Shown piece after piece: positions 33,171 through 40,612 of a stretch of DNA of 41,755 nt (position 1 is its first letter; every line of letters begins with the position of its first letter). A model generated the notes under the pieces. It saw only the letters and a list, made by a program, of their open reading frames with translations, ran no database searches and was not told where the DNA came from. This stretch comes from Nocardioidaceae bacterium UBA4001. GTDB lineage: Bacteria; Actinomycetota; Actinomycetes; Propionibacteriales; Nocardioidaceae. The position numbers and the translations under genes are program-made. The stretch lies in assembly GCA_002384855.1 (NCBI GenBank), contig DGBP01000048.1, forward strand, positions 37,679 to 79,433. The letters are read 5' to 3'.

Positions 33171-34262
33171 GTGGCCGTCGAGATCCCGAGCCTGTCCGGG
33201 CTGCTGAGCGTGGAGGACGTCCGTCGTACGACGGCGGCGATCGCGCGCACACAGGAGGCCGACGGCGCCGTCCCGTGGTTCCGCGGCGGGCACACCGACC
33301 CCTGGGACCATGTCGAGTGCGCAATGGCGCTGCTCGTGGGTGGGGAGGGCGAGGCGGCAGAGCGTGCGTACGGCTGGCTCGTCGACACCCAGCGGCCCGA
33401 CGGGTCCTGGCCGATCAAGGTCACCCGGGGGCGCGTCGACGACCCCGGGAGCGACTCGAACATGACCGCCTACGTCGCGGTCGGCGTGTGGCACCACTGG
33501 CTGGTCCGCCGCGACGAGACCTTCGTCCGCCGGGTCTGGCCGACGGTACGACGGGCGCTGGACTGCGTCGTCGCACGGCAGCTGCCCTTCGGCGGCATCG
33601 GCTGGGCCGCGGACCTCGCCGGCAGCGTCGCCGACGAAGCCCTCGTCGCCGGGAGCGCGAGCATCCACCACGCCCTGGCCTGCGGACTGGCCCTCAGCGA
33701 GCTGGTCGACGAGCCGCAGCCGGAGTGGGAGCTGGCCGCCGGCCGGCTCGGGCATGCGCTGCGCGAGCACGAGGACCGGTTCGAGCAGAAGTCGCGCTAC
33801 TCCATGGACTGGTACTACCCCGTGCTCGGCGGCGCGGTCCGCGACGAGGCCGCGGCGGAGCGCCTCGGCCGGCGCTGGGACGACTTCGTGGTCGACGGAC
33901 TCGGCATCCGCTGCGTCGACGACCGGCCCTGGGTGACCGGCGCGGAGACCTGCGAGCTGGTCCTGTCTCTGGACGCAGTGGGGGAGAGCGAGCGGGCGCA
34001 CGAGCTGCTCGGGTGGATGCAGCACCTGCGTGACCCGGACGGTTCCTACTGGACGGGGTACGTCTTCGCCGACGGTCTGCGCTGGCCGGTCGAGCAGAGC
34101 ACCTGGACGGCCGCGGCGGTGGTCCTGGCGGTCGACGCACTGTCGGGCACCACGCCGGGCTCGGACATCTTCCGGGGCACCTCGCTGCCCAGCGGGTTCA
34201 CCGAGATCGGCCTGGAGTGCGGCTGTGTCCCGGTCGACGCCGTCGCCGACCGGGTCACCTGA
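33171..34262 (+). CDS. Alpha/alpha-toroid (prenyltransferase/squalene-cyclase-like) protein
   Basis: The 363-residue protein has repeated QxxDGSW-like turns between helix pairs: RTQEADGAVPWFRGG, TQRPDGSWPIKVTRG and RDPDGSYWTGYVF. These fit an alpha6-alpha6 toroid as in prenyltransferase beta subunits and terpene cyclases. The cyclase DxDD motif is not visible, so cyclase activity is not supported. Other features are SMDWYYPVLGG and the C-terminal LECGCVPVDAVADRV. GTG 33171 lies seven bases after the methyltransferase stop. It converges with the next gene (5-bp gap). It may be a binding or glycan-processing barrel. Confidence 0.72.
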   Translation: MAVEIPSLSGLLSVEDVRRTTAAIARTQEADGAVPWFRGGHTDPWDHVECAMALLVGGEGEAAERAYGWLVDTQRPDGSWPIKVTRGRVDDPGSDSNMTAYVAVGVWHHWLVRRDETFVRRVWPTVRRALDCVVARQLPFGGIGWAADLAGSVADEALVAGSASIHHALACGLALSELVDEPQPEWELAAGRLGHALREHEDRFEQKSRYSMDWYYPVLGGAVRDEAAAERLGRRWDDFVVDGLGIRCVDDRPWVTGAETCELVLSLDAVGESERAHELLGWMQHLRDPDGSYWTGYVFADGLRWPVEQSTWTAAAVVLAVDALSGTTPGSDIFRGTSLPSGFTEIGLECGCVPVDAVADRVT

Positions 34263-34267
34263 ACCGG

Positions 34268-34951
34268 TCACCTCACCGGGTCGCCGGCCAGTCCGCCCAC
34301 CCGGGTGAGCACCCGCATCGACCCGAGCGCCTCCCTCTCCTCGAAGTCACCGCTCTCGACCGCCCGACGATAGACGCGGTACGGCGCCTGGCCCCCGTCT
34401 GAGGGGTCGGGGAAGACGTCGTGGATCACCAGCAGCCCTCCGCGGCTGACCCAGCGGCCCCAGCCCTCGAAGTCGTTCGTCACGTGCTCGTCGGTGTGCC
34501 CGCCGTCGATGAACAGCAGTGAGAGGGGCGTGCGCCAGTGCGCGGAGACGGTGGTCGACCGGCCGACCACGGCAACCACGTGCTCCTCGAGACCGGCCCG
34601 GGTCAGGGTGCGACGGAAGTGACCGAGGGTGTCGATGCGTCCGGAGTCGCGGTCGACCAGGGTCTCGTCGTGGTACTCCCAGCCGGGCTGGTTCTCCTCC
34701 GAGCCGCGGTGGTGGTCGACGGTGAACACGGTGCCGCCCACCGCCCGGGCGGCCGCGCCGAGGTAGACCGCGGACTTCCCGCAGTAGGTGCCCACTTCCA
34801 GGACGGGCCCGTGGATCAGCCGGCGCCGGGCCAGCTGGTGCAGGAGGTCACCCTCGTCCTCGGGCATGAAGCCCTTCGCGGCCCGCGCCTGCTCGAGGAG
34901 GTCGTCAGGCATGGGGGAGAGTCGCGGGGCCGCCGGTTGGTCGGTGGTCAC
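34268..34951 (-). CDS. Class I SAM methyltransferase (Methyltransf_24 / CmcI-like)
   Basis: The 227-residue protein has VLEVGTYCGKSAVYLGAAAR for SAM, VFTVDHHRGSEENQPGWEYH, and LLFIDGGHTDEHVTNDFEGW, the signature of O-methyltransferases of the Methyltransf_24/CmcI/TylF type. GGLLVIHDVFPDP completes the fold. The substrate is unknown but is probably linked to the convergent glycosyltransferase operon. GTG 34951 is chosen for position and the GAGG upstream; TACGCT (34993-34988) is a plausible -10. A longer frame extends to 35035 without support. Confidence 0.83.
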   Translation of the reverse strand: MTTDQPAAPRLSPMPDDLLEQARAAKGFMPEDEGDLLHQLARRRLIHGPVLEVGTYCGKSAVYLGAAARAVGGTVFTVDHHRGSEENQPGWEYHDETLVDRDSGRIDTLGHFRRTLTRAGLEEHVVAVVGRSTTVSAHWRTPLSLLFIDGGHTDEHVTNDFEGWGRWVSRGGLLVIHDVFPDPSDGGQAPYRVYRRAVESGDFEEREALGSMRVLTRVGGLAGDPVR

Positions 34952-35035
34952 GGGGAGCCTCGTTCCGTCGCGTGGGTGGTGCGCGCGCAAGCGTAGACCC
35001 GCGGCGCACCGCCCACTCAACGGGCCGTTGCCCAC

Positions 35036-36409
35036 TCAGCCAGTCAGGGTCTGGAACACCGCGAAGGCGGGCTTGTCGAACCACGTGGCCGGGCTGAGGT
35101 CCGGTGTTTCGACCAGGCCGAAGTTCGCCTCGCGGTTGGAGTCGGCCGGGTCCGGGTCGTCCAGGAGCTCGAAGTAGGAGATGTCCACGCCGCGCTCCAG
35201 GTGCAGGTTCACCAAGTCGTCGATCTCTGCAGCCTGCGACTCGTACGTCGAGGGGTTCGACCCGCCGCTGTAGCTCTGCGCGGTGAAGTACCCCGACTCG
35301 CTGTTCAGCATCGGGTGGCTACCGTACGCGGCGGTGAACTCCGTGACCTGCCGGTCGACCATCGCGGCCAGCTCCGCGCCCTTGTTACCGTGCGGGTACA
35401 TGTGCCAGTTGACGAGGTCGTACTTGCCCTGGATCTTCGGGGCCAGCAGGCCGAGGTCGGTGAACTGCTGGTCGATGTTGCCCGACCATAGGGGCGGTGT
35501 GCCAACCTTGATGCTCTGGCCGGTGTCCGCGTTGACCTGCTGGACGTTCGACCACAGCGCGGACTGGTGCGCAGCGGTCGGGGTCGACCAGTCGCCGCCG
35601 ACCCGATGGTTCGGCTCGTTCCAGCCGGACGCCACGTCGGCGATCCCGGCCAAGGGGCCGGAGAGCAGACTCCGCACTCTCGTCCACTGATCCGCCGTCA
35701 GGGTCACGCCGGGCTTGCCGATGGCGAACCACACCTTGATCCCGTATCGACTGTTGGCCTCCTGGTAGAAGGCGATCTCGTCAGCCGTCATGCCGGGCGT
35801 GAGGAGTCCGCTCACCCGGTCCACCCCGAGGCGTCCGAGGACGTCGAGGACCGCCGCGTGATGACCGTAGGTCGCGGAGGTGTACTGCGGGAACACGCGG
35901 ACACCAACACGAGGCTCGATGCCGTCAGACGGAGGCGGGGCCGTGGCCGGGGTCTGAGTGGGCTCGGGGCGGAGGAAGTCCACCACGACGACGCGGCGTC
36001 CGTCGTCGGTCGTGACGGCACCGACGCCGACGTGGGTGTAGGCAGGGTCCTGAAGGGTGGCCTTGTGTGTGGGAGATGACATCCACTGCCGAACCACCTG
36101 GAGGGCGGTACGGCCCTTAGGCACCAAGGCCAGGAGCTCCCCGGCCTCCGAGGCACCGCACTGGTCGAGGATGACGCTCATGTCGCGGTGGACCAGCACC
36201 TTGGTCTGGGCCAGGCGGGCGGCCCAGTCCTCGGCCAGACCGTCCGCGCAGGCACTGAGGCTCACGTCGGCGGCCCGCTGGTCGTTGACGCGCTTGACGA
36301 CGTTGCTCTCGAAGGTGTCGTTCAGCGCAGCGGCGCCGGACGGGCTGGTTCCGAGGAGACCGGCCACCGCCATGGATGCGGCGGCCACCAGAGTGATGAG
36401 GGGCTTCAC
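35036..36409 (-). CDS. Secreted CAP-domain protein fused to a GH-A-like glycosidase barrel
   Basis: The 457-residue precursor has a signal peptide (1-28). A CAP/SCP domain (about 34-146) follows, with HRDMSVILDQCGASEAGELL and VRQWMSSPTHKATLQDP. A proline linker (about 148-162) leads to a TIM-barrel-like region (165-457). The barrel carries SGWNEPNH (Asn264-Glu265) and NSESGYF (Glu371), placed like the acid/base and nucleophile of clan GH-A enzymes, plus NWHMYPHG. It is probably a wall- or polysaccharide-active exoenzyme; the substrate is unknown. GTG 36409 has AAGGA upstream. Confidence 0.85.
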   Translation of the reverse strand: MKPLITLVAAASMAVAGLLGTSPSGAAALNDTFESNVVKRVNDQRAADVSLSACADGLAEDWAARLAQTKVLVHRDMSVILDQCGASEAGELLALVPKGRTALQVVRQWMSSPTHKATLQDPAYTHVGVGAVTTDDGRRVVVVDFLRPEPTQTPATAPPPSDGIEPRVGVRVFPQYTSATYGHHAAVLDVLGRLGVDRVSGLLTPGMTADEIAFYQEANSRYGIKVWFAIGKPGVTLTADQWTRVRSLLSGPLAGIADVASGWNEPNHRVGGDWSTPTAAHQSALWSNVQQVNADTGQSIKVGTPPLWSGNIDQQFTDLGLLAPKIQGKYDLVNWHMYPHGNKGAELAAMVDRQVTEFTAAYGSHPMLNSESGYFTAQSYSGGSNPSTYESQAAEIDDLVNLHLERGVDISYFELLDDPDPADSNREANFGLVETPDLSPATWFDKPAFAVFQTLTG

Positions 36410-36768
36410 TGAGTTCCTTTCGTGGCCGTCGCCCCCTCGGCGGCCCGGGTGTGTTCAGGTGTTTCGGGCGGCAGCCCAGAACTTCGAGGCGGGCGTGCGA
36501 GGCCACCGGTCGCGTGGTCACGCGACGGGTGGCTGTGAGCCGGCGAGAATCTGCGCTGTTCGCGGCGCTGAGCGCCGCTGGTCTAGCGGAAGAGGGGCCC
36601 CCTTCGGGTATCTCGGGAATCTCCGGGTGGCGAGCGGAGCCCGCCCCGCCTTGGTGCTCCGCGGCGAGCGAGGTGACCGTGGTCGCGGTGTCGTCGGTCA
36701 CGTTGGACGGGACCATCCCCTGCGACGCCGTCGCTCAGCGAGGCTGTCAGCGGTGTTTGTGGCTTTGA
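36410..36768. other. 359-bp intergenic region
   Basis: No convincing gene is seen. It contains the promoter side of the CAP-glycosidase gene and a perfect GCGGCGC-TGA-GCGCCGC hairpin (36562-36578). A short GGGTAT/GGGAAT repeat lies near 36607-36625. A minus-strand frame starting at 36716 is a shadow that runs into the CAP gene. Confidence 0.45.
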
Positions 36769-37075
36769 TCATTCCCGTAGGGGTATGTGGTAAAACATGC
36801 GTCCGTACCACGCAAAACGCCCTCGGCGAGTGGCAGAAGGCGTAGCGAAGGGTGGGGTCAGCGGTTCCAGACCTGGCCCGGCCTCCCAGGGGCGGGACTC
36901 GCCCTTCTGGCCGGTGTCGGGCGCATCGTGGTGACCGCTCCACGCGGGAGCCGGGTCGTCGACGGGGGCCGGGCTGCTGTGCATTGCGCTTGCCGGGGCG
37001 GCGGCGATGCCGAGGGCGAGGACCGGCGCGACGAGGATGGTGGCAGACGACGGTGCGGGCGCGGCGCAAGGTCAT
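36769..37075 (-). pseudogene. Small secreted peptide gene with a frameshift in the signal peptide
   Basis: From ATG 37075 (AGGAG upstream) the frame reads MTLRRARTVV. Removing one base after codon 11 continues as TILVAPVLALGIAAAPASA, a textbook signal peptide, and then MHSSPAPVDDPAPAWSGHHD and on to a stop at 36769. The two pieces are in different frames, so the gene is broken by one base or the sequence has an error. The mature part has Met, His and Asp residues that could bind metal. The -10 TATAAA (37136-37131) overlaps a CsoR-type site. No family is recognised. Confidence 0.55.
36771..36786. promoter_or_regulatory. CsoR-type operator-like site 2
   Basis: ATTCCC-GTAG-GGGTAT differs by one base from the inverted repeat ATACCC-N4-GGGTAT at 37134-37149. 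It lies at the 3' end of the broken secreted-peptide gene. No clear gene starts next to it on either strand. Confidence 0.4.
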
Positions 37076-37133
37076 GCTGAGTCTCCTGGATGCTCGATGG
37101 TTGCCGGGTGTCGGCGCTCCGACGAGTCGATTT

Positions 37134-37149
37134 ATACCCAGGGGGGTAT
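37134..37149. promoter_or_regulatory. CsoR-type operator-like site 1
   Basis: ATACCC-AGGG-GGGTAT is a perfect 6-4-6 inverted repeat of the TACCC-N4-GGGTA form bound by CsoR/CstR family metal or sulfur sensors. It overlaps the minus-strand -10 TATAAA of the secreted-peptide gene, so a bound repressor would block it. No csoR gene is in the window. Confidence 0.55.
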
Positions 37150-37212
37150 GAGTCGAACCTCCGGTCGTCCGGGAGTACCGTCGCCTGCATCGCCGTCGAG
37201 AGGAGCAGACAC

Positions 37213-37638
37213 GTGCGAGGACGCAGGAGCTTCGACCCCTCGACGGACCGCTGGGCACGCTCCGACTGGTGGGGAGTCGTGCTCGAGGCGCCGGACGGCA
37301 TCGCGCTCGCGCGCTTCTACTCCGCGGTGCTCGGCTGGAAGGTCGACAAGGAGGAGGACGGCGAGGCGGTGATCGCCCCGGAGGACGGAGTGGCCTACCT
37401 CGCCTTCCAGTCCGCACCGGACTACGTGAGGCCGGTCTGGCCCTCGGCCGAGGGGCGGCAGCAGATGATGATGCACCTCGACTTCGAGGTGGACGACCTC
37501 GAGGCGGCCGTCGCCCACGCCATCGAGCTCGGCGCCGTACCCGCCGACTTCCAGCCGCAGGAGGACGTGCGGGTCATGCTCGACCCGGCCGGACACCCGT
37601 TCTGCCTCTACCGGCACAAGGACGACGGCGGGACCTAG
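37213..37638 (+). CDS. VOC family (glyoxalase-like) protein
   Basis: The intact 141-residue VOC protein has both modules: WWGVVLEAPDGIALARFYSA, then VLGWKVDKEEDGEAVIA, MMMHLDFEVDDLEAAVAHAI and VMLDPAGHPFCLYRHKD. Metal ligands of glyoxalases are partly conserved; the reaction is unknown. GTG 37213 has GAGAGGAG eight bases upstream, and TACCGT (37176-37181) fits a -10. Its TAG stop shares the palindrome CTAG (37635-37638) with the convergent flavin reductase stop. Confidence 0.88.
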   Translation: MRGRRSFDPSTDRWARSDWWGVVLEAPDGIALARFYSAVLGWKVDKEEDGEAVIAPEDGVAYLAFQSAPDYVRPVWPSAEGRQQMMMHLDFEVDDLEAAVAHAIELGAVPADFQPQEDVRVMLDPAGHPFCLYRHKDDGGT

Positions 37639-38141
37639 GCGGAGTGGCCGGGCTCCATGCCCTCGGCGTCACCGAGCGTGTACGCCACCGGAGCGTCGGT
37701 CACCTTTGTCTCCTCGGGCGCGAGGAGCAGCCCGAGGTGGTCACCGAAGGTCATCCGCTGCAGTACCCGGCCCACCATGTGACGTGCGCACTCGTCGAGC
37801 ACCGGCACCCCGCCGGTCCCCTCGTGCCAGGCCACGTGGGCGAACTTGTCGGTGTCGTCCCCGGTCTCCTCCCCGAAGAGCTCGGCGTGCGCCTGCTGGT
37901 CGGGGGAGAGGACGTGTACGACGACCCTCTCGGCGTCGCGGGCCAGGCGGTAGGTGTGGTTCTTCTCGGAGATGCACACCAGCATCAGAGGCGGGTCGAT
38001 GCTGACCTGGGTGGTGAACCCGACGAGGCAGCCGGACCGCTCACCCGCGTGCTGGACGGTCACGACGTACAACGGGTAGTCCAGCCCCGCGACGAGCTCC
38101 CCGAACTCCTCGGGTCCGACCACATGCTCCTGCTCAGCCAC
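37635..38141 (-). CDS. Flavin reductase family protein (FMN-binding split barrel)
   Basis: The 168-residue protein has LDYPLYVVTVQHAGERSGCL, then VGFTTQVSIDPPLMLVCISE, with KNHTYRLARDAERVVVHVL, the core of the flavin-reductase-like FMN-binding fold. Such proteins reduce or bind FMN for monooxygenases or act alone. The C-terminus holds EGTGGVPVLDECARHMVGR. The start is uncertain: GTG 38141 has GGGAG about ten bases upstream, but longer frames reach 38225. No partner monooxygenase is near. Confidence 0.85.
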   Translation of the reverse strand: MAEQEHVVGPEEFGELVAGLDYPLYVVTVQHAGERSGCLVGFTTQVSIDPPLMLVCISEKNHTYRLARDAERVVVHVLSPDQQAHAELFGEETGDDTDKFAHVAWHEGTGGVPVLDECARHMVGRVLQRMTFGDHLGLLLAPEETKVTDAPVAYTLGDAEGMEPGHSA

Positions 38142-38404
38142 GGTCGGATACTCCCACAGCACGGTGCCTGTCGGGTCAGCCCCCGGCGGGCGACACGCGA
38201 GACGGGTGCGTCGAGCTCGACTCACAGCCCGGGGCCCGGCCCGCTGCCGCGATCGCGGACCCGAGCAACCTGAGCGCCAGCGCGGTGGAGAGGAACAGGA
38301 AGGCGTTCACGGTGAACCTGGCCCGGACGGACAACTCGACGCCACCAGTCGGGGTGGCCCAACACCGCCTGGGTGACGGCGCCCTGACCGGCACCTCGAG
38401 AAGG
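38142..38404. other. Intergenic region with weak coding potential
   Basis: No gene is supported. A minus-strand frame contains the hydrophobic stretch RARFTVNAFLFLSTALALRL, but it has no ribosome site and no family match, so I do not call it. The flavin reductase promoter should lie near the left end. Confidence 0.4.
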
Positions 38405-38446
38405 ACGACCGGGCCCGGGAGCGAACCACCTCCGGGGCCCGGTCGT
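38405..38446. terminator. 12-bp perfect stem-loop ahead of EEP gene
   Basis: ACGACCGGGCCC (38405-38416) and GGGCCCGGTCGT (38435-38446) are fully complementary, with an inner GGGAG/CTCC stem. It ends 14 bases before ATG 38461. It looks like a terminator but no gene clearly ends into it, so an insulator or attenuator role is possible. Confidence 0.5.
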
Positions 38447-38460
38447 GCCAGGATCGTGCG

Positions 38461-39129
38461 ATGCGTGTCATGACGTACAACATCTGGATGGGCGGCCGTG
38501 GGGGAGCGCTCCTCGACTCGGTCGTGCGCGAGGCCGCGCCCGACGTACTGCTGGTCAACGAGTCACCGAAGACACCGTTGCTGTGGCGTCGCCGGGCCCG
38601 GGCCCTGGCCGGGCGATGGGGGATGCGGCATGTGGCCGGCGGTCGGGACGCCGGGTCCAACATGATCCTGGTCGGGCCGGACGTGCTCGTCAGGTCGGTC
38701 ACGGCGCGGAGGATCGCGCAGCCGCTCTTCCGGCCCCGCCGCGGTGTCGCCGCCGCCCAGCTGAGGGTGCGCGGTCGACTGGTGGGCGTGGTGGCCTGTC
38801 ACCTGAGCCTCGACGCCGCCCGTCGCCGGACCGAGGTCGAGGAGGTCCTCGCGGTCGCAGGCAGGCTCCGGGGGCCGGTGCTGCTCGGCGGTGACCTGAA
38901 CGAGGGGCCGCGAGGGGCGAGCTGGCAGCGGCTCCGTGCGGCGGGGTACGTCGACCACGGGACCCGCGCCTGGCCGACGTACCCCGCGGCGACCCCTGAG
39001 AAACGGATCGACGCGTTGTTGGTGCGAGGAGCGCCGAACGTGGTGCACCACGGGGACCCCGGCGTCGACGAGGACCTCCAGGCCCGGGCGAGCGACCACC
39101 GTGCGGTGCTCGCGGTGGTCGAACTCTGA
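38461..39129 (+). CDS. Endonuclease/exonuclease/phosphatase (EEP) family protein
   Basis: The 222-residue protein has the EEP core: MTYNIWMGG at the N-terminus, DVLLVNES (metal-binding Glu), CHLSLDAARRRTEVEEVL, LLGGDLNEGP (catalytic Asp/Asn) and the C-terminal SDHRAVLAV. Targets range from DNA repair to phospholipids; none can be chosen here. ATG 38461 has only weak support: CAGGAT lies six bases before it, suggesting a leaderless mRNA. No signal peptide is seen. Confidence 0.87.
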   Translation: MRVMTYNIWMGGRGGALLDSVVREAAPDVLLVNESPKTPLLWRRRARALAGRWGMRHVAGGRDAGSNMILVGPDVLVRSVTARRIAQPLFRPRRGVAAAQLRVRGRLVGVVACHLSLDAARRRTEVEEVLAVAGRLRGPVLLGGDLNEGPRGASWQRLRAAGYVDHGTRAWPTYPAATPEKRIDALLVRGAPNVVHHGDPGVDEDLQARASDHRAVLAVVEL

Positions 39130-39143
39130 GATTGGATGACGGC

Positions 39144-39719
39144 ATGATGCCGAGCCCCTGGCCGATGCGCGTCGGCGCGCTCCTCCTTCGGGAGGCGCGT
39201 GAGAGCGACATCGAGCAGCTGCTGTCCTTCCGTAACGACCCCGCCGTCAACCGGTTCATGCTCCGCACGAGTGTCGAGCCGGAGGCGTTCCGGCGGGAGT
39301 GGCTCGCTGTGCCGACCAGTGACACCGACTTCTCCTGCGTCGCCGAGGTCGACGGGACCGTGGTCGCGATGGGCTTCCTCGACATCGGCGACGGCATGGG
39401 CCAGCCCGGGATGCCGGAGCGCACGGAGGGGCTCATCGGGTACATCGTCGAGCCGGGCTCCGCGGGGAAGGGGGTGGCGAGCGAACTTGCGGTCGGCCTG
39501 CTCACTGCCGCGTTCGACCGCCTGGGGCTGCGGCGTGTCACCGCGGGCTGCAACGCCCACAACCCTGCCTCCGCGCGGGTGCTCGAGAAGGCCGGGATGC
39601 GCCGCGAGCAGCACGGCATCGAGGACTCATGGCACGCAGAGCTGGGCTGGGTCGACGGGTACCAGTACGCGATCCTCGCGCGCGAGTGGCAGGCCATGAA
39701 CGGATCGGCCAGGTTCTGA
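39144..39719 (+). CDS. GNAT family N-acetyltransferase, RimJ/RimL type
   Basis: The 191-residue protein transfers an acetyl group from acetyl-CoA. The N-terminus LLLREARESDIEQLLSFRND and the CoA-binding segment IVEPGSAGKGVASELAVGLL, followed by RVTAGCNAHNPASARVLEKA and GMRREQ, match RimJ/RimL-like proteins. The acceptor is unknown. ATG 39144 is chosen; a TTG at 39132 and ATG 39147 are alternatives. It follows the EEP gene by 14 bases and may share its transcript. Confidence 0.9.
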   Translation: MMPSPWPMRVGALLLREARESDIEQLLSFRNDPAVNRFMLRTSVEPEAFRREWLAVPTSDTDFSCVAEVDGTVVAMGFLDIGDGMGQPGMPERTEGLIGYIVEPGSAGKGVASELAVGLLTAAFDRLGLRRVTAGCNAHNPASARVLEKAGMRREQHGIEDSWHAELGWVDGYQYAILAREWQAMNGSARF

Positions 39720-39722
39720 GGC

Positions 39723-39773
39723 ATGTTCACCACCGGCTTCGTCAACCTGTACACGAGCGACATGGAAGCCTGC
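39723..39773 (+). pseudogene. N-terminal stub of a VOC protein
   Basis: MFTTGFVNLYTSDMEAC is a typical VOC-protein start, in which the next residues would be xRFYTxLLGF. Here the frame changes to unrelated sequence (PKLAGPLAAPPV) and runs open to 39926. Only about 17 residues of an expected 130 are left. The stub starts three bases after the GNAT stop. Confidence 0.6.
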
Positions 39774-39874
39774 CCGAAACTCGCCGGTCCCTTGGCGGCG
39801 CCCCCGGTTCGGTCGGGCAGTCTTGCGCGGCGTCGGGACTGCCTTTTCAGGTGTCTCGGCAGTGCGCGCTGCTG

Positions 39875-39880
39875 CATACT
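39875..39880 (+). promoter_or_regulatory. Leaderless -10 (CATACT) for membrane protein
   Basis: CATACT matches TATAAT at four of six positions and ends six bases before GTG 39887. No ribosome-binding site is present there. Confidence 0.45.
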
Positions 39881-39886
39881 CGGCAC

Positions 39887-40348
39887 GTGCAGAGAGTCCA
39901 GGAGGTCGTCAGGCCCGACGGCGTAGCTGTGCGTCGCAAGCCGCATGTCTGCGACATGCGGTGGGACGACACCGAGCGGAAGCGCTGGAGCGGACGCCGG
40001 TGGACGCGCACGGCGTACTCCCTGCACCCGGAGCTGCTCACCGCCCCGACTCGCCTCCAGGAACGCCCACCCCTCACGGAGGAACGTCGGCACCGCGCGC
40101 TGGGGCTCGCTGTCGAAGACCAGGTGGCAGTACAAGACGCCTCTGTGATCCTGGACGGCCCCAGTGGTGTCGTGCTGGCCTACCGTCGGCCGGTGTCTCA
40201 CCTGTTCCACGCGGTGATGACCTTGTTCACCGGGGGCCTGTGGATCGTCGTGTGGCTCGCGGTTGCCCTCGGCGGGCGCGAGAACCGAGTCCGCCTCGAG
40301 GCTGATCCCTGGGGCAACGTCTGGGCGCAGCCTGTCGCCACCGCCTAG
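39887..40348 (+). CDS. Hypothetical membrane protein with an N-terminal Trp/Arg motif
   Basis: The 153-residue protein has a hydrophilic N-terminal part with MRWDDTERKRWSGRRWTRTA, resembling the RWWDGxxWT pattern of DUF2510. A single long membrane segment (about 110-134) is LFHAVMTLFTGGLWIVVWLA. The tail is EADPWGNVWAQPVATA. No function is assigned. GTG 39887 fits a leaderless start; longer frames cover the VOC stub. The His-x4-Leu-x2-Thr-Gly-Gly-Leu-Trp pattern occurs in other actinobacterial membrane proteins (recollection). Confidence 0.65.
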   Translation: MQRVQEVVRPDGVAVRRKPHVCDMRWDDTERKRWSGRRWTRTAYSLHPELLTAPTRLQERPPLTEERRHRALGLAVEDQVAVQDASVILDGPSGVVLAYRRPVSHLFHAVMTLFTGGLWIVVWLAVALGGRENRVRLEADPWGNVWAQPVATA

Positions 40349-40520
40349 GGTGGGCCTCGTCGCGAGTACGTGCACTCGTGACGCCGCTCGCCACAGTCGC
40401 GTCGCCGACGTCCAGGCTGCCATCTGCGCCCGTGGTCTCGCGGTCATCGAGCCACCCGGCGCCGGGCCACGAGGTCGGACGGGTCCTCGACAGCCATTCA
40501 GTGGTCCGGTCCACCGGGAC
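40349..40520. other. Non-coding stretch
   Basis: I see no gene, repeat or regulatory signal that I can support in this segment. Confidence 0.4.
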
Positions 40521-40548
40521 GCAACCTTGCAGGGTGGGTAAGCGTCTT
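40521..40548 (+). promoter_or_regulatory. Candidate ECF-sigma promoter (GCAACC-N16-CGTCTT)
   Basis: GCAACC (40521-40526) and CGTCTT (40543-40548) with a 16-base spacer resemble promoters of extracytoplasmic-function sigma factors, which use GnAAC and CGTC boxes. It is about 65 bp upstream of the small gene at 40613. The specific sigma factor cannot be named. Confidence 0.4.
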
Positions 40549-40612
40549 CTGGTCAGCGCGCACTGATTGCCATGAACAGGCGGCACGAGCCGCCCGGACC
40601 GAGGAGGACCCG

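Noticed and set aside
36117..36716. Minus-strand 199-codon frame beginning MVPSNVTDD
   Set aside because: Most of it overlaps the CAP-glycosidase gene in another frame; there is no ribosome site and no domain.
38176..38394. Minus-strand small membrane-protein candidate
   Set aside because: It has one hydrophobic stretch but lacks a ribosome site, a good start and family similarity.
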